From: Phanerochaete sordida
Lineage: Eukaryota; Basidiomycota; Agaricomycetes; Polyporales; Phanerochaetaceae
NCBI GenBank assembly: GCA_019973155.2
Contig: BPQB01000009.1
Coordinates: 558,001-622,000, forward strand
Length of the DNA: 64,000 nt
Reading direction: 5' to 3'
Numbering within the stretch: the first letter of the stretch is position 1; each line of letters opens with the position of its first letter. The notes under the pieces were generated by a model. That model was not told where the DNA came from, searched no databases, and saw only the letters and a list, made by a program, of their open reading frames with translations. Shown piece after piece: positions 52,260 to 63,347 of the stretch. The position numbers were made by a program, and so were the translations under genes.

Positions 52260-53987
52260 CTACGAAGATGGGGTAACAAAGTCCCAGTGTCCTATGCTCG
52301 ACGGCGTCATGGCAGCGTCTATCGAGGGGCGGAAACCGGGGGTCGAAGGGGTTGGTGACGATGGCAACTGCGCCTGCGGCGGCATGCGGCCCGTGCTGGC
52401 GGTCATCGGCGTGAGCAGCCCCGGCGTGCTGGTGCCCTGGCTGGGCACAGCGAGCGACGCCAGTGTCGGCGCGGGTCGCGGCGACGAGTCAGGGCGCGCT
52501 GCGTAGTCGTCGCGGCGTGCCTCCTGCGAGACGATGAACGACGGCATCGGACTCGGCGGGACACCCTGCAGGATGCTCGACTGCAGCGTGCCGGGCGTCG
52601 TCGGCGCCGTGTAGATGGTTGCCATGTCGAGGATGTTTTCTATCTCGTCTGACGTCAGCGAGAGCGTCCCGCGTCCGCGCTCCAGGACGGACATCTCCTC
52701 GCGCGGCGTCTCCTCCATGGGATTCGCGTAGCTCTTCGGGGTGTACATCGGGATGGGGATGGACGGTGGCCGCTTGCGGCTCGCCGGCGTGGACGAGGTT
52801 GGCGTGGGCTCCGCGGAGTCAGGTGTCATTGGGCTCGCGAGCTCGAGAACGGCCTTCGTATATGGCGGATTTCTCACGTTGAGCTCAGCGTGCTGGTCGT
52901 CTTCCACCATACCCCAGGATGCGATTGTGGGGGTGTTTGGTAGCGGCTTCTGGGCGACGAGTGAACGACGGAAACCGTTTCGCTCGCCGGTTCGGGTGAA
53001 TATAGATATCTTCATGTCGGGTCCGCCGCGGTAGCCTCCTGACGGCCGACTCTCCGCATCCCTCCGGCCACCCTTCACGCGTCTGCGCTCGTACCAGAAC
53101 CAGAATGCCATGACTGCCGCGATACCAGCGACGGTTATGCTGCAGACAACCGCTATTGCCACAACGCCGCCTCTGAATCTGCCGTTAGACGCATAGACGC
53201 GCGTGACTGGCACGCAAACTCACTTTGACAGGCCTGAATGTGACCCACTGCTCGAGCCCTGGGAGGTGCTCGGCTTGCTCATCGCGCCGGACGACGAGTT
53301 TGGCAGGCAGCCCGCGGAGCTCGACGAATTGCCGCCGACCGTGAGTAGGTCCGATGCCTGTCGGAAGCCCGTGTCGTCGCTGAACGCAAAGACGACCTGC
53401 TCGCCCTCGGCGCCGGCCATGCTGTACGGCGCTGTGCCCGGCGAACTGGCCGCGACATCCTGGTTCAGGAAGATGGAGGGCCCCTTCGGCACGAATGCGC
53501 GCACGGTGGGCGCAGCATCGACCACGGACGGATCGTATGTCACGTTGAAGTCCTGGCACTGCGCGAGCGGCGTCGTGATGGTGTAGCGCTCCGCGACAGC
53601 CTCGTCGTCCATGGACAGACACGTCGAGTTGGCGGAGGGGTCGATCCTGAGCACGTCCGAGACATTGCCGGTGCCGACGCCGTTGGCGTCGTCGAGCGAT
53701 GCGACGAACTGTGTGTCGACAGGGAACGGGAGGAAGGTGAAGAGGGCGCCGGTGAGCCGTGACGGGTCCCAGGTGTACGTCGAGATTGGGATAGAGACCG
53801 GGGTGAGATTAAAGGGAACGACAGTTAATATGAGGGGAAGCGAGGCGGGGAGCTTGCCACCAGAAAAATGCACAGAGAAGTTGCCGCACTGGTCGACGGC
53901 AGAGAACGATATGGTGTTAAAGGAGAGGACGACCTGCGGTCCGAATGCCAGCAGCGCGCAGGCCAGGGCGAGATGAACGAAGGTCAT
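52260..53987 (-). CDS. Secretory single-pass (type I) membrane protein, agaricomycete-conserved
   Basis: The ATG at 53987 starts a signal peptide (LALACALLAFGPQVVLS). The ectodomain of about 230 residues contains FNTISFSAVDQCGNFSVHF, Cys pairs (STCLSMDD, LAQCQDFNVTYD), several N-glycosylation sequons and a Ser-rich stalk. One intron near the end of the ectodomain joins GLSK to GGVVAIAVVCSITVAGIAAV, the membrane helix, followed by the stop-transfer FWYERRRVKGGRR. The cytoplasmic tail of about 270 residues is Ser/Pro/Thr-rich and disordered, and ends SIGHWDFVTPSS at the stop at 52260. The plan (Cys-containing ectodomain, stalk, helix, long tail) resembles fungal cell-wall sensors, but no sensor family is recognised; function unknown. 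Confidence 0.75.
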
Positions 53988-54950
53988 GGCGAGACCGTGA
54001 AAGGGTGCACCGCGACGGTGGACGACCTTGACCGCGCAGCGAGGCAGCAGGGACGGGGAACCAGAAGATCAAGTGGGATGCTCAGCATGCCATGGAGATA
54101 TGTATGTTGGTCGTTGCTCGCACGGACGTACCAAGAGAGTTGGCACCGCGGGCCAGGCCCCGTTAGCACAAGCTGAGTTTTCTCACTCGCCCGAAAGCCC
54201 GACTCTATTCGCGGGGCCAAGGAGTCTATCAGGAAGTTCTTCAGTTACGTTGACGGTTGACGAAGGGACCGGTTGCTAGGGCCGCGTGCGCGAAATGTGC
54301 GCGAGCCGCGCCCGAAGGACGAAAATCATGGAGGCGTCCTGGCGCACTTCACCAATCAGAACGGCGGGATGCAAAGTCCGCTATCAGCAACGCGAGAGGT
54401 CGCTGGTCCGCCAGTACAACGCACGACGTGCCCAGGGCGACGAATGCCAGTCGTACGCATGGCCTATTCTCAGCCCAGTTCGCTGGTCAGCAGTGCAGCT
54501 TGTACCTGAGTGGAGGAGACATTCGCACATCCAACGTCACTGGGCTTGACCTCGAGTGGCTATCTTCGCCCCCGCGTTGCTAGGGGAAGGCGAAGAGCGC
54601 GATCGCGGGTGATGCAAAATGAGTACAAGAGCCATCTTCGTGGCCCGGCGGTAAGGGCTCCGAGGCAGTGTCAGAGCGCGTGCGTGTGCAATCCCGGCTG
54701 ATGATGTTTTCTCCGTCGTCGAAGGTCGAGCTCTGGCGATGTTGAGCTTAAATGTCTCGCTTATGACGCACAGAAGCCGCACAGGGGCCTTCAGCGCGAT
54801 GAGCGACGATGCTAGGGTGGTCGTATTGATACAAGATACACAGCATGGCTGTCATGCCGACTAGACAACCTACGAGAAATATACAGTACTCGCTCAGCGG
54901 TAGGACTACGTAGAACATAACTGTACAGCCAAAAGACCTAACGCAACAGC
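53988..54950. other. Intergenic, no gene recognised
   Basis: Upstream region of the surface-protein gene and 3' flank of the E1 alpha gene. No frame gives a family motif. Confidence 0.45.
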
Positions 54951-56819
54951 CTAGGCACCGAGCAGCTCTTTACCTTCACCGCGGTATTTCTTCAGCTCTG
55001 TCTTCCACGGCTCCCAAGTGCTGCCGTACTTCTTGAGTAGACCCGAGAGCTCCTCTCGTTGCTCCTTCTGCGAGGCTAGGTCAGTATGACGAGCCTGCGA
55101 CGACTTTCAAAGTGCTTACAATGTTCCAAGGCTCCTCGCCACCGTACACATCCGTGAACATCTCCTTCAACTCGGCGCGAGGCAGGTTTTCATGCCGCTT
55201 GAACGCCTGCATGATCTCCTTCTTGACCTCGGCCTTGTAGGACTCTTCTTGCTCAGCGTTCCACCAGCCCTGAGACTCGAGGAAGAGACGGAAGCGCGCG
55301 ATAGGGTTGTCGATGCGCTTCCTGTCCTCGACTTCTTGCCTTGGTCGGTAGGCAAACGAGTCATCTGACGTCGAGTGGTGTCCGACACTACCGGATTTGT
55401 CGTAAGTATTTCGCTCGTGATAATCACGGTGGGACTCACCGATAGGTCATTGCTTCGACGAGGACGCCGCGCCCTTCTTCGATGCAGAGCCGGCGGCCCT
55501 CCCTGACGGCGGCGAGTACGGCAAGAACGTCATTTCCGTCGACGCGGATGGTATGTATTCCATAGCCTGGCCCGCGTGCAGCTATGCCATCACCGTGATA
55601 TTGCTCAGAAGCGGGTGTTGAAATAGCGAAGCCGTTGTTTCGGGCGATGAAGAGAGTCGGGGTGGGAATAGTCGACGCTACGTGCAGGGTCGGTGAGATG
55701 AGAATGGTGATATGAGCGGCGTGGCGCTGCTTACCGAGGAGCATGCCGGCATGGAAGTCGCCCTCGGACGCGGCGCCCTCGCCAAAGTACACTACCGCAC
55801 AGTTGCGGCCGCGTCGGGCAGGGTCCCGCTTGAGCGCGAAAGCAACACCCGCTGCCTGCGGAATCTGCGTCGCAAGTGGCGAGGAGATCGTGTGATAGTG
55901 GTATTTCCTCGAGCCAAAGTGCTTGATGACACGGTCAGGTGGAGTACAGAAGGCTTGGAGGCGAACGTACCACCGGCATTTGCTTTCCCTTCGTGCTGTT
56001 GTCTTCGCAGTTACCGAAGCACTGAGCCATGACTTCGTCGTAAGAGAAGCCACGCCAAAGGAGCGCGCCCATCTCGCGATACTGACCTATAGCATAGGTT
56101 CAGCGAGGCGTCAAGGCACTTACGGCGCAAAGCCTCACCCAAAATTCTAGAGCTGCGGTCAGCTGACTATGATCCGAGCCATGGAGAAGGGACTTACTCG
56201 TCGTCTCCAGCGAGAGCAGCTGCAGAGCCCGTGACAGCGGCCTCTTCGCCGTGCTATAAGGGCGATGAGCATCCTTGCATAGAGCTTATAGCTTCATGAA
56301 TTTACTCACGGCAGTCATCTATATCTTTAGCCGTCAGTACCGACTCTACTCAATGAATCCAGGTGGCGACACTCACGTAGAAGGAAATCTTGCCCTGCCG
56401 CTGCACATTATAAAGGAGCGTGTCGATGATGGGCAACTTGACCATGTTTTGATATCTGCTTTGCATTAATGACTGCAGAAAAGTATGCGGAGGCAGCGCT
56501 CACATCCTCCGAGCGAGCTCTTCGTCGATCTATTCTCGTGTAAGAAGCAAGCATGGGTGTACATTTACATGAGACGTACCTCCGGCATCTGTGCGCCCTC
56601 AATGACCTTTCCCGTGCCATCCAGGACGCGATACGTTGGAATCTGCTTTCCGTCTTCCATCACGGAGTTGAAGAACTGCAGCTTTGGCGTAATGGGAGAC
56701 TGCGACGTCGGCAGGTGCCCGTGCGACTGCTCGGGAAGCTGGGAGGACGCTGTCGCCAGCCTGCGACATTTCGACGCGTTCGCAAGGACAGCCGTAGGCA
56801 GACGAGATATCCGGAACAT
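54951..56819 (-). CDS. Branched-chain 2-oxoacid dehydrogenase E1 alpha subunit, mitochondrial
   Basis: The thiamine-diphosphate subunit that decarboxylates 2-oxo acids from Leu, Ile and Val. The ATG at 56819 opens a mitochondrial presequence ([17 protein letters not shown]). Exons then give [83 protein letters not shown] (the ThDP GEG/GDx motif), [38 protein letters not shown] and the phosphorylation loop [14 protein letters not shown]. The C-terminus [20 protein letters not shown] ends LLGA at TAG 54951. It has about ten exons and the usual length of about 450 residues. A further in-frame ATG lies upstream at 56924, but 56819 fits the presequence better. Confidence 0.92.
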
Positions 56820-56986
56820 GGTCGAGGTGAGAGACCAGACGCGCGGGGGCAAGGCGAGACTTGAGTGAAGGGCGTAGACGCCGAGCCGGCTTACGGCCCT
56901 GTTGGAGAGTCTGACCCTTGCCACCTCCCTCCATTACACTCGAACCTGCGACACGCTACACTCTCCGAGTCTCGGTGTACCGCTGC

Positions 56987-58139
56987 ATGGACATCAGATC
57001 CCTTTCTTCCAGCGCCGACCCCGACGCTCAGCGTCCACCAAAACGCGCCCGCCATGGCACGCCACCAGCAGAGTCCAACGGACACGGACCGCGCTCTGAG
57101 ATGCCTCCACTTTCTCTTTCTATACTAGGTGTCGAGCCCATGGACGAATTCATACGAGAGGTAGCAGACTTCTTGCACCACATGATCACGACGAGGCCAG
57201 ATCGTGGCGGGGTTGTCGAGATAGAAGCGAAAGTTGGAGTGTTGAGGGACAAGGGGTCGGGGCAGAGGCTGAATTTCCCCGTTCTCGTTGAGACTAGTAC
57301 GTCCCGTAGCTAATCGTACGTGAACATAACCTTACCTCGTATCAGTTCTTGCTCCAGATTCCCTTGATACTCGCTTTGAGTCGAACATGTCTCCTGTAAG
57401 AGCAACGATACCGTTTACCGTTTTACACTCCCCAATGTGGCGGGTCTACAGGCACAGCACAGACACTTCAATCAACTCCTGAATGAGCTGAAGCTCAAAT
57501 CAACCCAGCCAGGATATCCTTCCTCCCCGCTTGAGTACACGCACCTCCACCTCGTAGACAACTTCTTTCCAAGCGACAGCCCAGGAGACAGAGAGAAGAT
57601 TCGCGTCACTCGCCAAGAGAAATCAGGAGAAGTTGTCGCTTGCATGCGAAAAGTCCGGCTAGGCAGCCTGGACATATATAGTCCGAAGCGACACGCAGAT
57701 TGGCGTATAAGCGTGAACATGGAAATTCCTGGTGCGTCCGACGTTACGGCTCTACCTGTCGGGCCCAGACTCACTTCTTCCTTAGTTCCCCCGCCACTCG
57801 GGACGCCGACGCTCACGCGTAGAAAGGATCGAATGAGCTACACACATGAGGAGTTCATCGTTGACCTTACACAAGTCACATCAACTGCGGGCCCCAATAG
57901 CAAGGTCAGTACCTCACACATCATATCCTACACACTGCTGTAACTTTCTGGCACAGCCCGAAGTTCTGCACGAGCTAGAACTGGAATTTGCAAGATCCGA
58001 CTACTTGCTGGCGACTGCAGCGAAACGAGGAGACCCCAACGTGTCGGAGGAAGAGCGCAGCGCGTTCGACGAGCTCATCCGCGCTTTTGTCAACAACGCT
58101 CGAATATTGGTACGCAACGCAGACGGAGGGTGGCAATGA
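56987..58139 (+). CDS. cet1: mRNA 5'-triphosphatase (capping enzyme beta subunit)
   Basis: Removes the gamma phosphate from nascent mRNA 5' ends, the first capping step, in the nucleus. It belongs to the metal-dependent fungal tunnel family. The start MDIRSLSSSADPDAQRPPKR is at 56987. The first metal-binding strand is VEIEAKVGVLRD (ExE pair, near 57215). Next come ILAPDSLDTRFESNM, a Gln/Leu-rich segment, DNFFPSDSPGDREKIRVTR, DWRISVNMEIP, DRMSYTHEEFIVDLTQV and the second acidic strand LHELELEFARSDYLL (ELE pair, near 57970). It ends NADGGWQ at TGA 58137-58139. Four or five introns are used. It starts 167 bases from the divergent E1 alpha start. Confidence 0.9.
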
Positions 58140-58642
58140 ACGTCGAATATCCGCTGGAACACGTTTGGTATACTCACGCATTTCGCGTCTCGTATGCGGC
58201 ATTGATGTTCTTAGCCTTCTATGTCGAGAAACATGCCGTTTATGCGCATCTTTGTCGGCATCCGTTAGAGTTTGCTGGACCCGCGCCTGGAACTGGAAGG
58301 TATGCTCACCACCTGACGCTCGTAGCCATCATTGCAGGGAGAGTCGCGTTGCTTTTGCTCGGGAAAATCGTGCCTGTGAAGGAAGGTAAGTCATCCTTCC
58401 GTCGAAGATGCTGCACATGTTCTCACTATTCAGTCCGCGGAACGTCAGCGGGTCTGAAAGTCCGTTAACTTTCTGCCCATGATGCGTTGCTGCCCTCATG
58501 ATTGAGTGCTGCCCATGCAAGGAGGTGGAGTACGCTCGGTTTCACCGAGCCGCGGGCCCTCTGTCCCGCCGGCTCTGGTATATGAGCCTCGAAGGTCGTG
58601 TTGGGTGACCAGTATTGCAGTGCATCCACCTCAGAGCACACC
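58140..58642. other. Intergenic
   Basis: An open frame overlapping the cet1 stop (58130-58468) has no family resemblance and is not called. The right end is the GH53 promoter region. Confidence 0.4.
58579..58585 (+). promoter_or_regulatory. TATA-like box of the GH53 gene
   Basis: TATATGA is 58-64 bases upstream of the GH53 ATG at 58643. Judged on motif and position only. Confidence 0.3.
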
Positions 58643-59887
58643 ATGCAGCTTGGCGCCAGCCTACTCTTTCTATTTTTCTCCGCGTTACATGTCCTTTCTC
58701 TGCCTCTGAACGGGGCTGACTTCTCGTCGTTGTCCCTTCTCGAGTCTCAGGGCATCACCTACAAGGACAACGGCGCGGTCAAGCCTTTCGAGCAAATCCT
58801 GTCGAGCCATGGTTTCGAGCTCGCTCGTATCCGTATCTGGACTGCCGGAACGTATACTCAGAACTACGCCCTCACGCTCGCGAAGCGTGCCAAGGCAGCA
58901 GGGATGAAGATCCTCATCGACTTGCACTACAGCGACACATGTGCGCATCTCATATATCTTTCGAAGCACGCTGACGGACGCGTGTGTCTCCAGGGGCCGA
59001 TCCCGGTCACCAGGCCATCCCCTCCGGATGGCCCACGGACCTGAACGGTCTCAACACGCAGATCTACACGTGAGTTCGTTGCTGCCTGTGACCCTGCGAT
59101 CAAGCGGACCGACCGTCGGCACGCAGCTACACGCTCAACCTCGTCACGGCGTTCAAGAACGCGGGCATCACCATCGACTACATCCAGATCGGCAACGAGA
59201 TCAACGACGGGCTGCTGTGGCCCACGGGGCAGATCAGCAAGGCCGGCTTCCACCCCGCGTCCGAGCTGCTGCACTCCGCCGCGTCGGGCGTGCGCACCGG
59301 CTCGCCGTCGACGAAGATCGTCGTGCACATCGCGAACGGCTGGGACGCCGGGAGCGTCAACTACTTCTGGGGCGGCATCTTCGTCGCCGGCGCGTTCGCC
59401 ACGTCCGACGTCGACATCATGGGCTTTTCCTTCTATCCGTTCTACGGCACCGGCGCCACCCTCAGCGCGCTTCAGTCCAGTCTCAACGGCGTCATCTCGA
59501 AGTTCAACAAGGTGCGCGGTCCCGCCTCGTCCCTTGACAGACTGCTGACCATGGTATTAGGACGTCCTCGTCGCAGAAACGGACTGGCCGGAGGCGTGCT
59601 CGTCGTCCGTCGCGCTCTCGGAGCCGAGCATCCCGAAGTCCGCGGCCGGGCAGCAGACCTGGGTGAAGGACATCGAGATTGTGCTGAGCGGTTTGTCTGG
59701 TGGACACGGGCTGGGCGTGGTCTACTGGGAGCCTGGTTGGATCGGGAACGCTGGCCTCGGCAGCTCATGCTCTGTGAGTGTTCCCAACAACAGCAGATTT
59801 AGCTTCGGTTTCCTAACTTCTCCATGCCAGGACGCTCTGCTCGTTGACAGCAGTGGCAACACTCGTCAATCGATCAGCCTGTTTTGA
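58643..59887 (+). CDS. Secreted GH53 arabinogalactan endo-beta-1,4-galactanase
   Basis: Cuts beta-1,4-galactan side chains of pectin outside the cell. The ATG at 58643 starts a signal peptide (LGASLLFLFFSALHVLS). The GH53 TIM barrel follows in family order: NGADFSSLSLLESQGITY, ARIRIWTAGTY, GMKILIDLHYSDTW, HQAIPSGWPTDLNGL, IDYIQIGNEINDGLLWP (acid/base Glu of NEI), KIVVHIANGWDAGSV, MGFSFYPFYG and DVLVAETDWPEAC (nucleophile Glu). The tail reads VVYWEPGWIGNAGLGSSCS and ends RQSISLF at TGA 59885-59887. Six exons are predicted. The protein has about 340 residues, complete, with both catalytic residues present. Confidence 0.92.
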
Positions 59888-60473
59888 CGTGCATTTTGGC
59901 AGGCCTGCTCGAAATCTGACCAAAGGAGTCAATGTCACGATGTCTCCCGGTAACCGTCCACGTGTAGATATGCTAGCATGTTTGCTTCGGTGCTGAGGAA
60001 TCATGCGAGCGAAGTCTGCACTGCAATTGCACATACTTCACTGTGGGATCTGCATGCACTTTAACCATCCCCCATGGTAGGTGTACGGTGTGGTCCTACG
60101 TGAGTCACCACTCCTGTGTTGTTGGTACAAATGCCCGCACAACCATATTCGGCTCTCAAGCAGCGTCGACATCGTATCGTAGGTTCATATCTTCTTTGTG
60201 CGGAACCTTCGTTCCGCTCTCTGCACTATCCATGCGTTTTCTTTCTAGAGCCATCCACACAGTCGTAGCCGCATCCAGGCGTAGCTTCAAGTAACCTACT
60301 TCTTGCAAGAGGCCCTCTCGGCGCAACAGGGTTAAATATTGCCGCGGCCGACTACCGGAACGCGGTAAAACCGCGGAGGAAAGCGAGGACGCCACAAGGC
60401 TGATGCGCAACAACGCATCAGCGCAGCATGTTCGGGCCGTCGACGTCATGACCACGCTCAGCTCACACGAGTA

Positions 60474-60501
60474 TGACTCGCCCGTGACTCGCCCATGACT
60501 C
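60474..60501 (+). promoter_or_regulatory. Three tandem TGACTC boxes at exact 11-bp spacing
   Basis: TGACTC occurs at 60474, 60485 and 60496 on the plus strand, in near-identical 11-bp units, just upstream of the TATA box. TGACTC is the core recognised by Gcn4/AP-1-type bZIP factors. Confidence 0.5.
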
Positions 60502-60512
60502 CAGGAGTGCAG

Positions 60513-60520
60513 TATAAATT
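60513..60520 (+). promoter_or_regulatory. TATA box of the flavoprotein gene
   Basis: TATAAATT lies 12 bases after the last TGACTC box. It is 105 bases before the ATG at 60625, a distance that includes a likely leader intron. Confidence 0.5.
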
Positions 60521-60624
60521 GTGAACTGCAAGCTCTGTCTTCTAGTCAGATTGAAAGGTATGTCTTATGGTCACAAATCCGCGGCACAATTCGTTCTCAG
60601 AGCTGTTGTACATAGTTCATCACC

Positions 60625-62235
60625 ATGACCGACTCGACAGCTCAGGCGAGCAACTCCGACTTCGACTGCATCGTCGTCGGCTCTGGACACGCCGGGAGCT
60701 GTGCTGCTCTAGCGGCGGCCGATGCAGGCCTCAAACGCATCCTCATCATCGACAAGTGCCCCGAAGAGTGGGCCGGCGGGAACGGGTACTTCACGGCAGG
60801 TGCCCACCGCACCGTTCACGGCGGCCTGGCAGATCTTCTTCCCATCGTCCGCAACGTCGATCCCATCCAGGCGCAGAACACGGACGTTGAACCCTACACC
60901 CACGAGCAGTTCACCTCCGACATCATGCGGCTTGGAGACGGGCGATCCGATGCTGGGCTCGTCAAAGCGGTCGTCGACAACTCGCGTGCCGCAGTCCAAT
61001 GGCTATCCGAGCGCGTCGACGTCCCGTTCACACTAGCATTCAATCGTCAAGCCTATCTCGTTGACGGGAGACAGAGGTTCTGGGGAGGCATGGCCCTCGC
61101 CGTTCAAGATGGCGGCAAGGGCCTCATCGCAGCCCATCGGAAGGCCCTGAAGGACACCGGGATACAGACGTGGTTCGAGACACCCGCCATCGAGCTTGTC
61201 ATGGAGGACGGCGCTGTCGCAGGGGTTGTCGTTCGCAGGGCAGGCGAGCTCGTCAAGCTTTCGGCGCCTGCGGTGGTGCTTGCTTGCGGCGGCTACGAGG
61301 CAAGCCGCGACTTACGGGCGAAACACATGGGCGAGGAGTGGGTCCGCGCGAAGGTGAGAGCCTCTTCTGCATCAAGGCGCGCCTCTCGCTGAGATAAATC
61401 GCAGGTCCGCGGCACGCCCTACAACACCGGCGACGGCCTCGCGCTGGGCACCCGCGTCGGCGCAGCGCTCCGCGGCGACTTCGGCGGGTGCCACTCGACG
61501 TGCTGGGACGCGCACGCGCCGGCGGACACCGGCGACCGTCTCCTCAGCAACCAGTTCACGAAGTCGGGCTACCCGCTCGGGCTCATGCTGAACGCGCACG
61601 GGCAGCGCTTCGTCGACGAGGGCGCGGACTTCCGCAACTACACGTACGCCGCGTACGGACGCGCGGTGCTGCGCCAGCCGGGCGGCGCCGCGTTCCAGGT
61701 GTTCGACGCGCGCGCGGCGGGGTGGCTCCGCGCGGAGGAGTACGCGGACGGCGTCGTGCGCAAGGTGTATGCCGACAGCGCTGCGGCGCTCGCGGACAAG
61801 CTCGTCGAAGAGGGCCTCGAGGATCCGCAGCAGTTCGTCAAGACGATCGAAGAGTACAACGAGGCGGTGCGCCGTTTCCAGGAGGAGCACCCCGAGCGGC
61901 GCTGGGACCCTGCCGTGAAGGACGGCCTCTCGACGCAGAGCAGCGGCTGCGCGCTCGAGATCCCGAAGTCGAACTGGGCGCTGCCGATCGACCAGGCTCC
62001 GTTCGTGGCGGTGAAGATCGCGTGCGGGATCACCTTCACGTTTGGCGGGCTCGCCGTCGATCCCGAGACCGCCGCGGTGCTCTCGGAGTCGGGCGCGCCG
62101 ATCAAGGGCCTGTTCTGCACGGGCGAGCTTGTCGGCGGGCTGTACTATTCGAACTATCCGGGTGGTAGCGGGCTCACCGCGGGCGCGGTGTTCGGACGGA
62201 AGGCAGGTCAGCAGGCGGCAAAGCTTGTGGGATGA
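60625..62235 (+). CDS. FAD-dependent oxidoreductase, fumarate reductase / tricarballylate dehydrogenase (TcuA)-like
   Basis: The fumarate reductase/succinate dehydrogenase flavoprotein family, without a cytochrome domain. The ATG is at 60625. The FAD dinucleotide fold is DCIVVGSGHAGSCAALAAAD (GxGxxG type) followed by RILIIDKCPEEWAGGNGYF and GAHRTVHGG. The middle carries AAVQWLSERVDVPFTL and VVLACGGYEASRDLR. One 54-bp-class intron joins EEWVRAK to VRGTPYNTGDGLALG. The substrate half has GQRFVDEGADFRNYTYA. The C-terminal FAD motif is CGITFTFGGLAVDPE, FCTGELVGGLYYSNYPGGSG and LTAGAVFGRKAGQQA. It ends at TGA 62233-62235, about 520 residues. The absence of a presequence suggests the cytosol. The substrate cannot be told from the sequence. 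Confidence 0.8.
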
Positions 62236-62629
62236 GGCCACCGGGAGAATTTCAAAGAAAGAGCTATTCATCTTTACACAAACATCATACCCTCGTCTGC
62301 TGGCAAATTCAATGGAATGTGGACTATCTAAGATTTTTGAGACAACGCACATTAGAGCCGCGTGGTCCGTTCTTCTCTCCAAGTCAGTACGACATGCCTT
62401 CCGTGCTACAGCTTTGGTCGCATTCTCAGCGCTTTATACGTATCAGACCCTTTCCAACTTCAAGTATAAGGTTCAGACTGTGCATCGCTATAACATGCAT
62501 GGTATGGAGTCCGAATGGTGAGAATGTCGGATCGACAGGTTCTTATAAGCTGAGTGCTTCAGCTATCTGTGCAGGGGATACTGATTGTCTACCCCCTTCG
62601 AACACCTCCCTGATCCTATCTTTCGCACC
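62236..62629. other. Spacer upstream of the second cofilin
   Basis: No coding signal. It should contain the 3' flank of the flavoprotein gene and the promoter of the cofilin-like gene. Confidence 0.5.
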
Positions 62630-63240
62630 ATGGTGCGTGCACGAGTTCTGACACAGGGGAATTGAGTCGGGATATAATCTCACACGTGCATCCGCCCTTG
62701 CAGACCGACATGGCAGTCGACGCGGACTGTCTCGCGGACTGCGTCAAGGTCTGGAAGGGCGAGCTCAAATACATCCTCTGCAACCTCAACTCGGACAACA
62801 CGGCAATCGTCACTGTGAAGACGTCAACCGACGCAAACTACGACAACTTCCTCGCGGAATCCGCGAGCGACCAGTGTCTGTGGGCGCTCTACCATCTGCA
62901 GTGGAAGAACGCGTCTGGCGTCAGCAAGACGAGGATCGTGTTATACACTTGGTGCGTGCTCTCTGCACTGCTAGCCCATGGTGCGTCGGGCCTCGCTGAT
63001 TGGTGTGTGATGCGCAGGACTCCTGACGATGCCAAGATCAAGCGGAAGCTGGTCTTCAGCGCGGCAAGAGGCTCCTTCCAGACGAAGCTCACTAACTCCG
63101 CCGTCACCCACTACGCGCTCGTGGCCACGGAAAGCAGCGACCTGGCTTTGAACAATGGTGAGCTCTCTTCCCAAATCTTCGCCTTCGAATCCCTGTTGGG
63201 CCTGACACTCGACGCGGCGACAGTGACCGCGAAGCTATGA
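62630..63240 (+). CDS. Divergent second ADF/cofilin-like protein
   Basis: Four exons are predicted: 62630-62632 (the ATG alone, then GTGCGT), 62704-62951, 63018-63157 and 63224-63240, giving 135 residues. The cofilin fold signature is clear: LKYILCNLNSDNTAIVTVK, ANYDNFLAESASDQCLWALY, IVLYTWTPDDAKIKRKLVFS, then SSDLALNNVTAKL. Each intron sits where the cof1 gene at 6.8-7.4 kb has one (after ATG, within the Trp codon of the TW/YW motif, and after the Asn codon near the end). The product has lost the Ser-rich start (it reads MTDMAV) and much of the usual KMxYASSKxxL actin-binding helix. If exon 1 is not used, the ATG at 62710 is the start. Actin binding is uncertain. Confidence 0.8.
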
Positions 63241-63347
63241 ACGGATTTCTGTGATTGTATTCTTACACACATCCCCTCGTCTATATCGCGGCGAGGCGTT
63301 TGCTGGCTGCCATCCATGTTCACGAACACAGTCCTATCGGGACATGC

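Larger units (their letters stand above)
59888..60624. other. Intergenic with promoter of the flavoprotein gene
   Basis: The right part holds three spaced TGACTC boxes, a TATA box and a probable 5'-leader intron (GTATGT near 60558 to a TAG near 60612). The left part shows nothing coding. Confidence 0.5.

Noticed and set aside
51945..52358. Plus-strand frame of 137 codons
   Set aside because: It runs into the coding region of the surface protein on the other strand and lacks any motif.
58130..58468. Hydrophobic 112-codon frame overlapping the cet1 stop codon
   Set aside because: It starts inside cet1, has no family resemblance and no promoter of its own.
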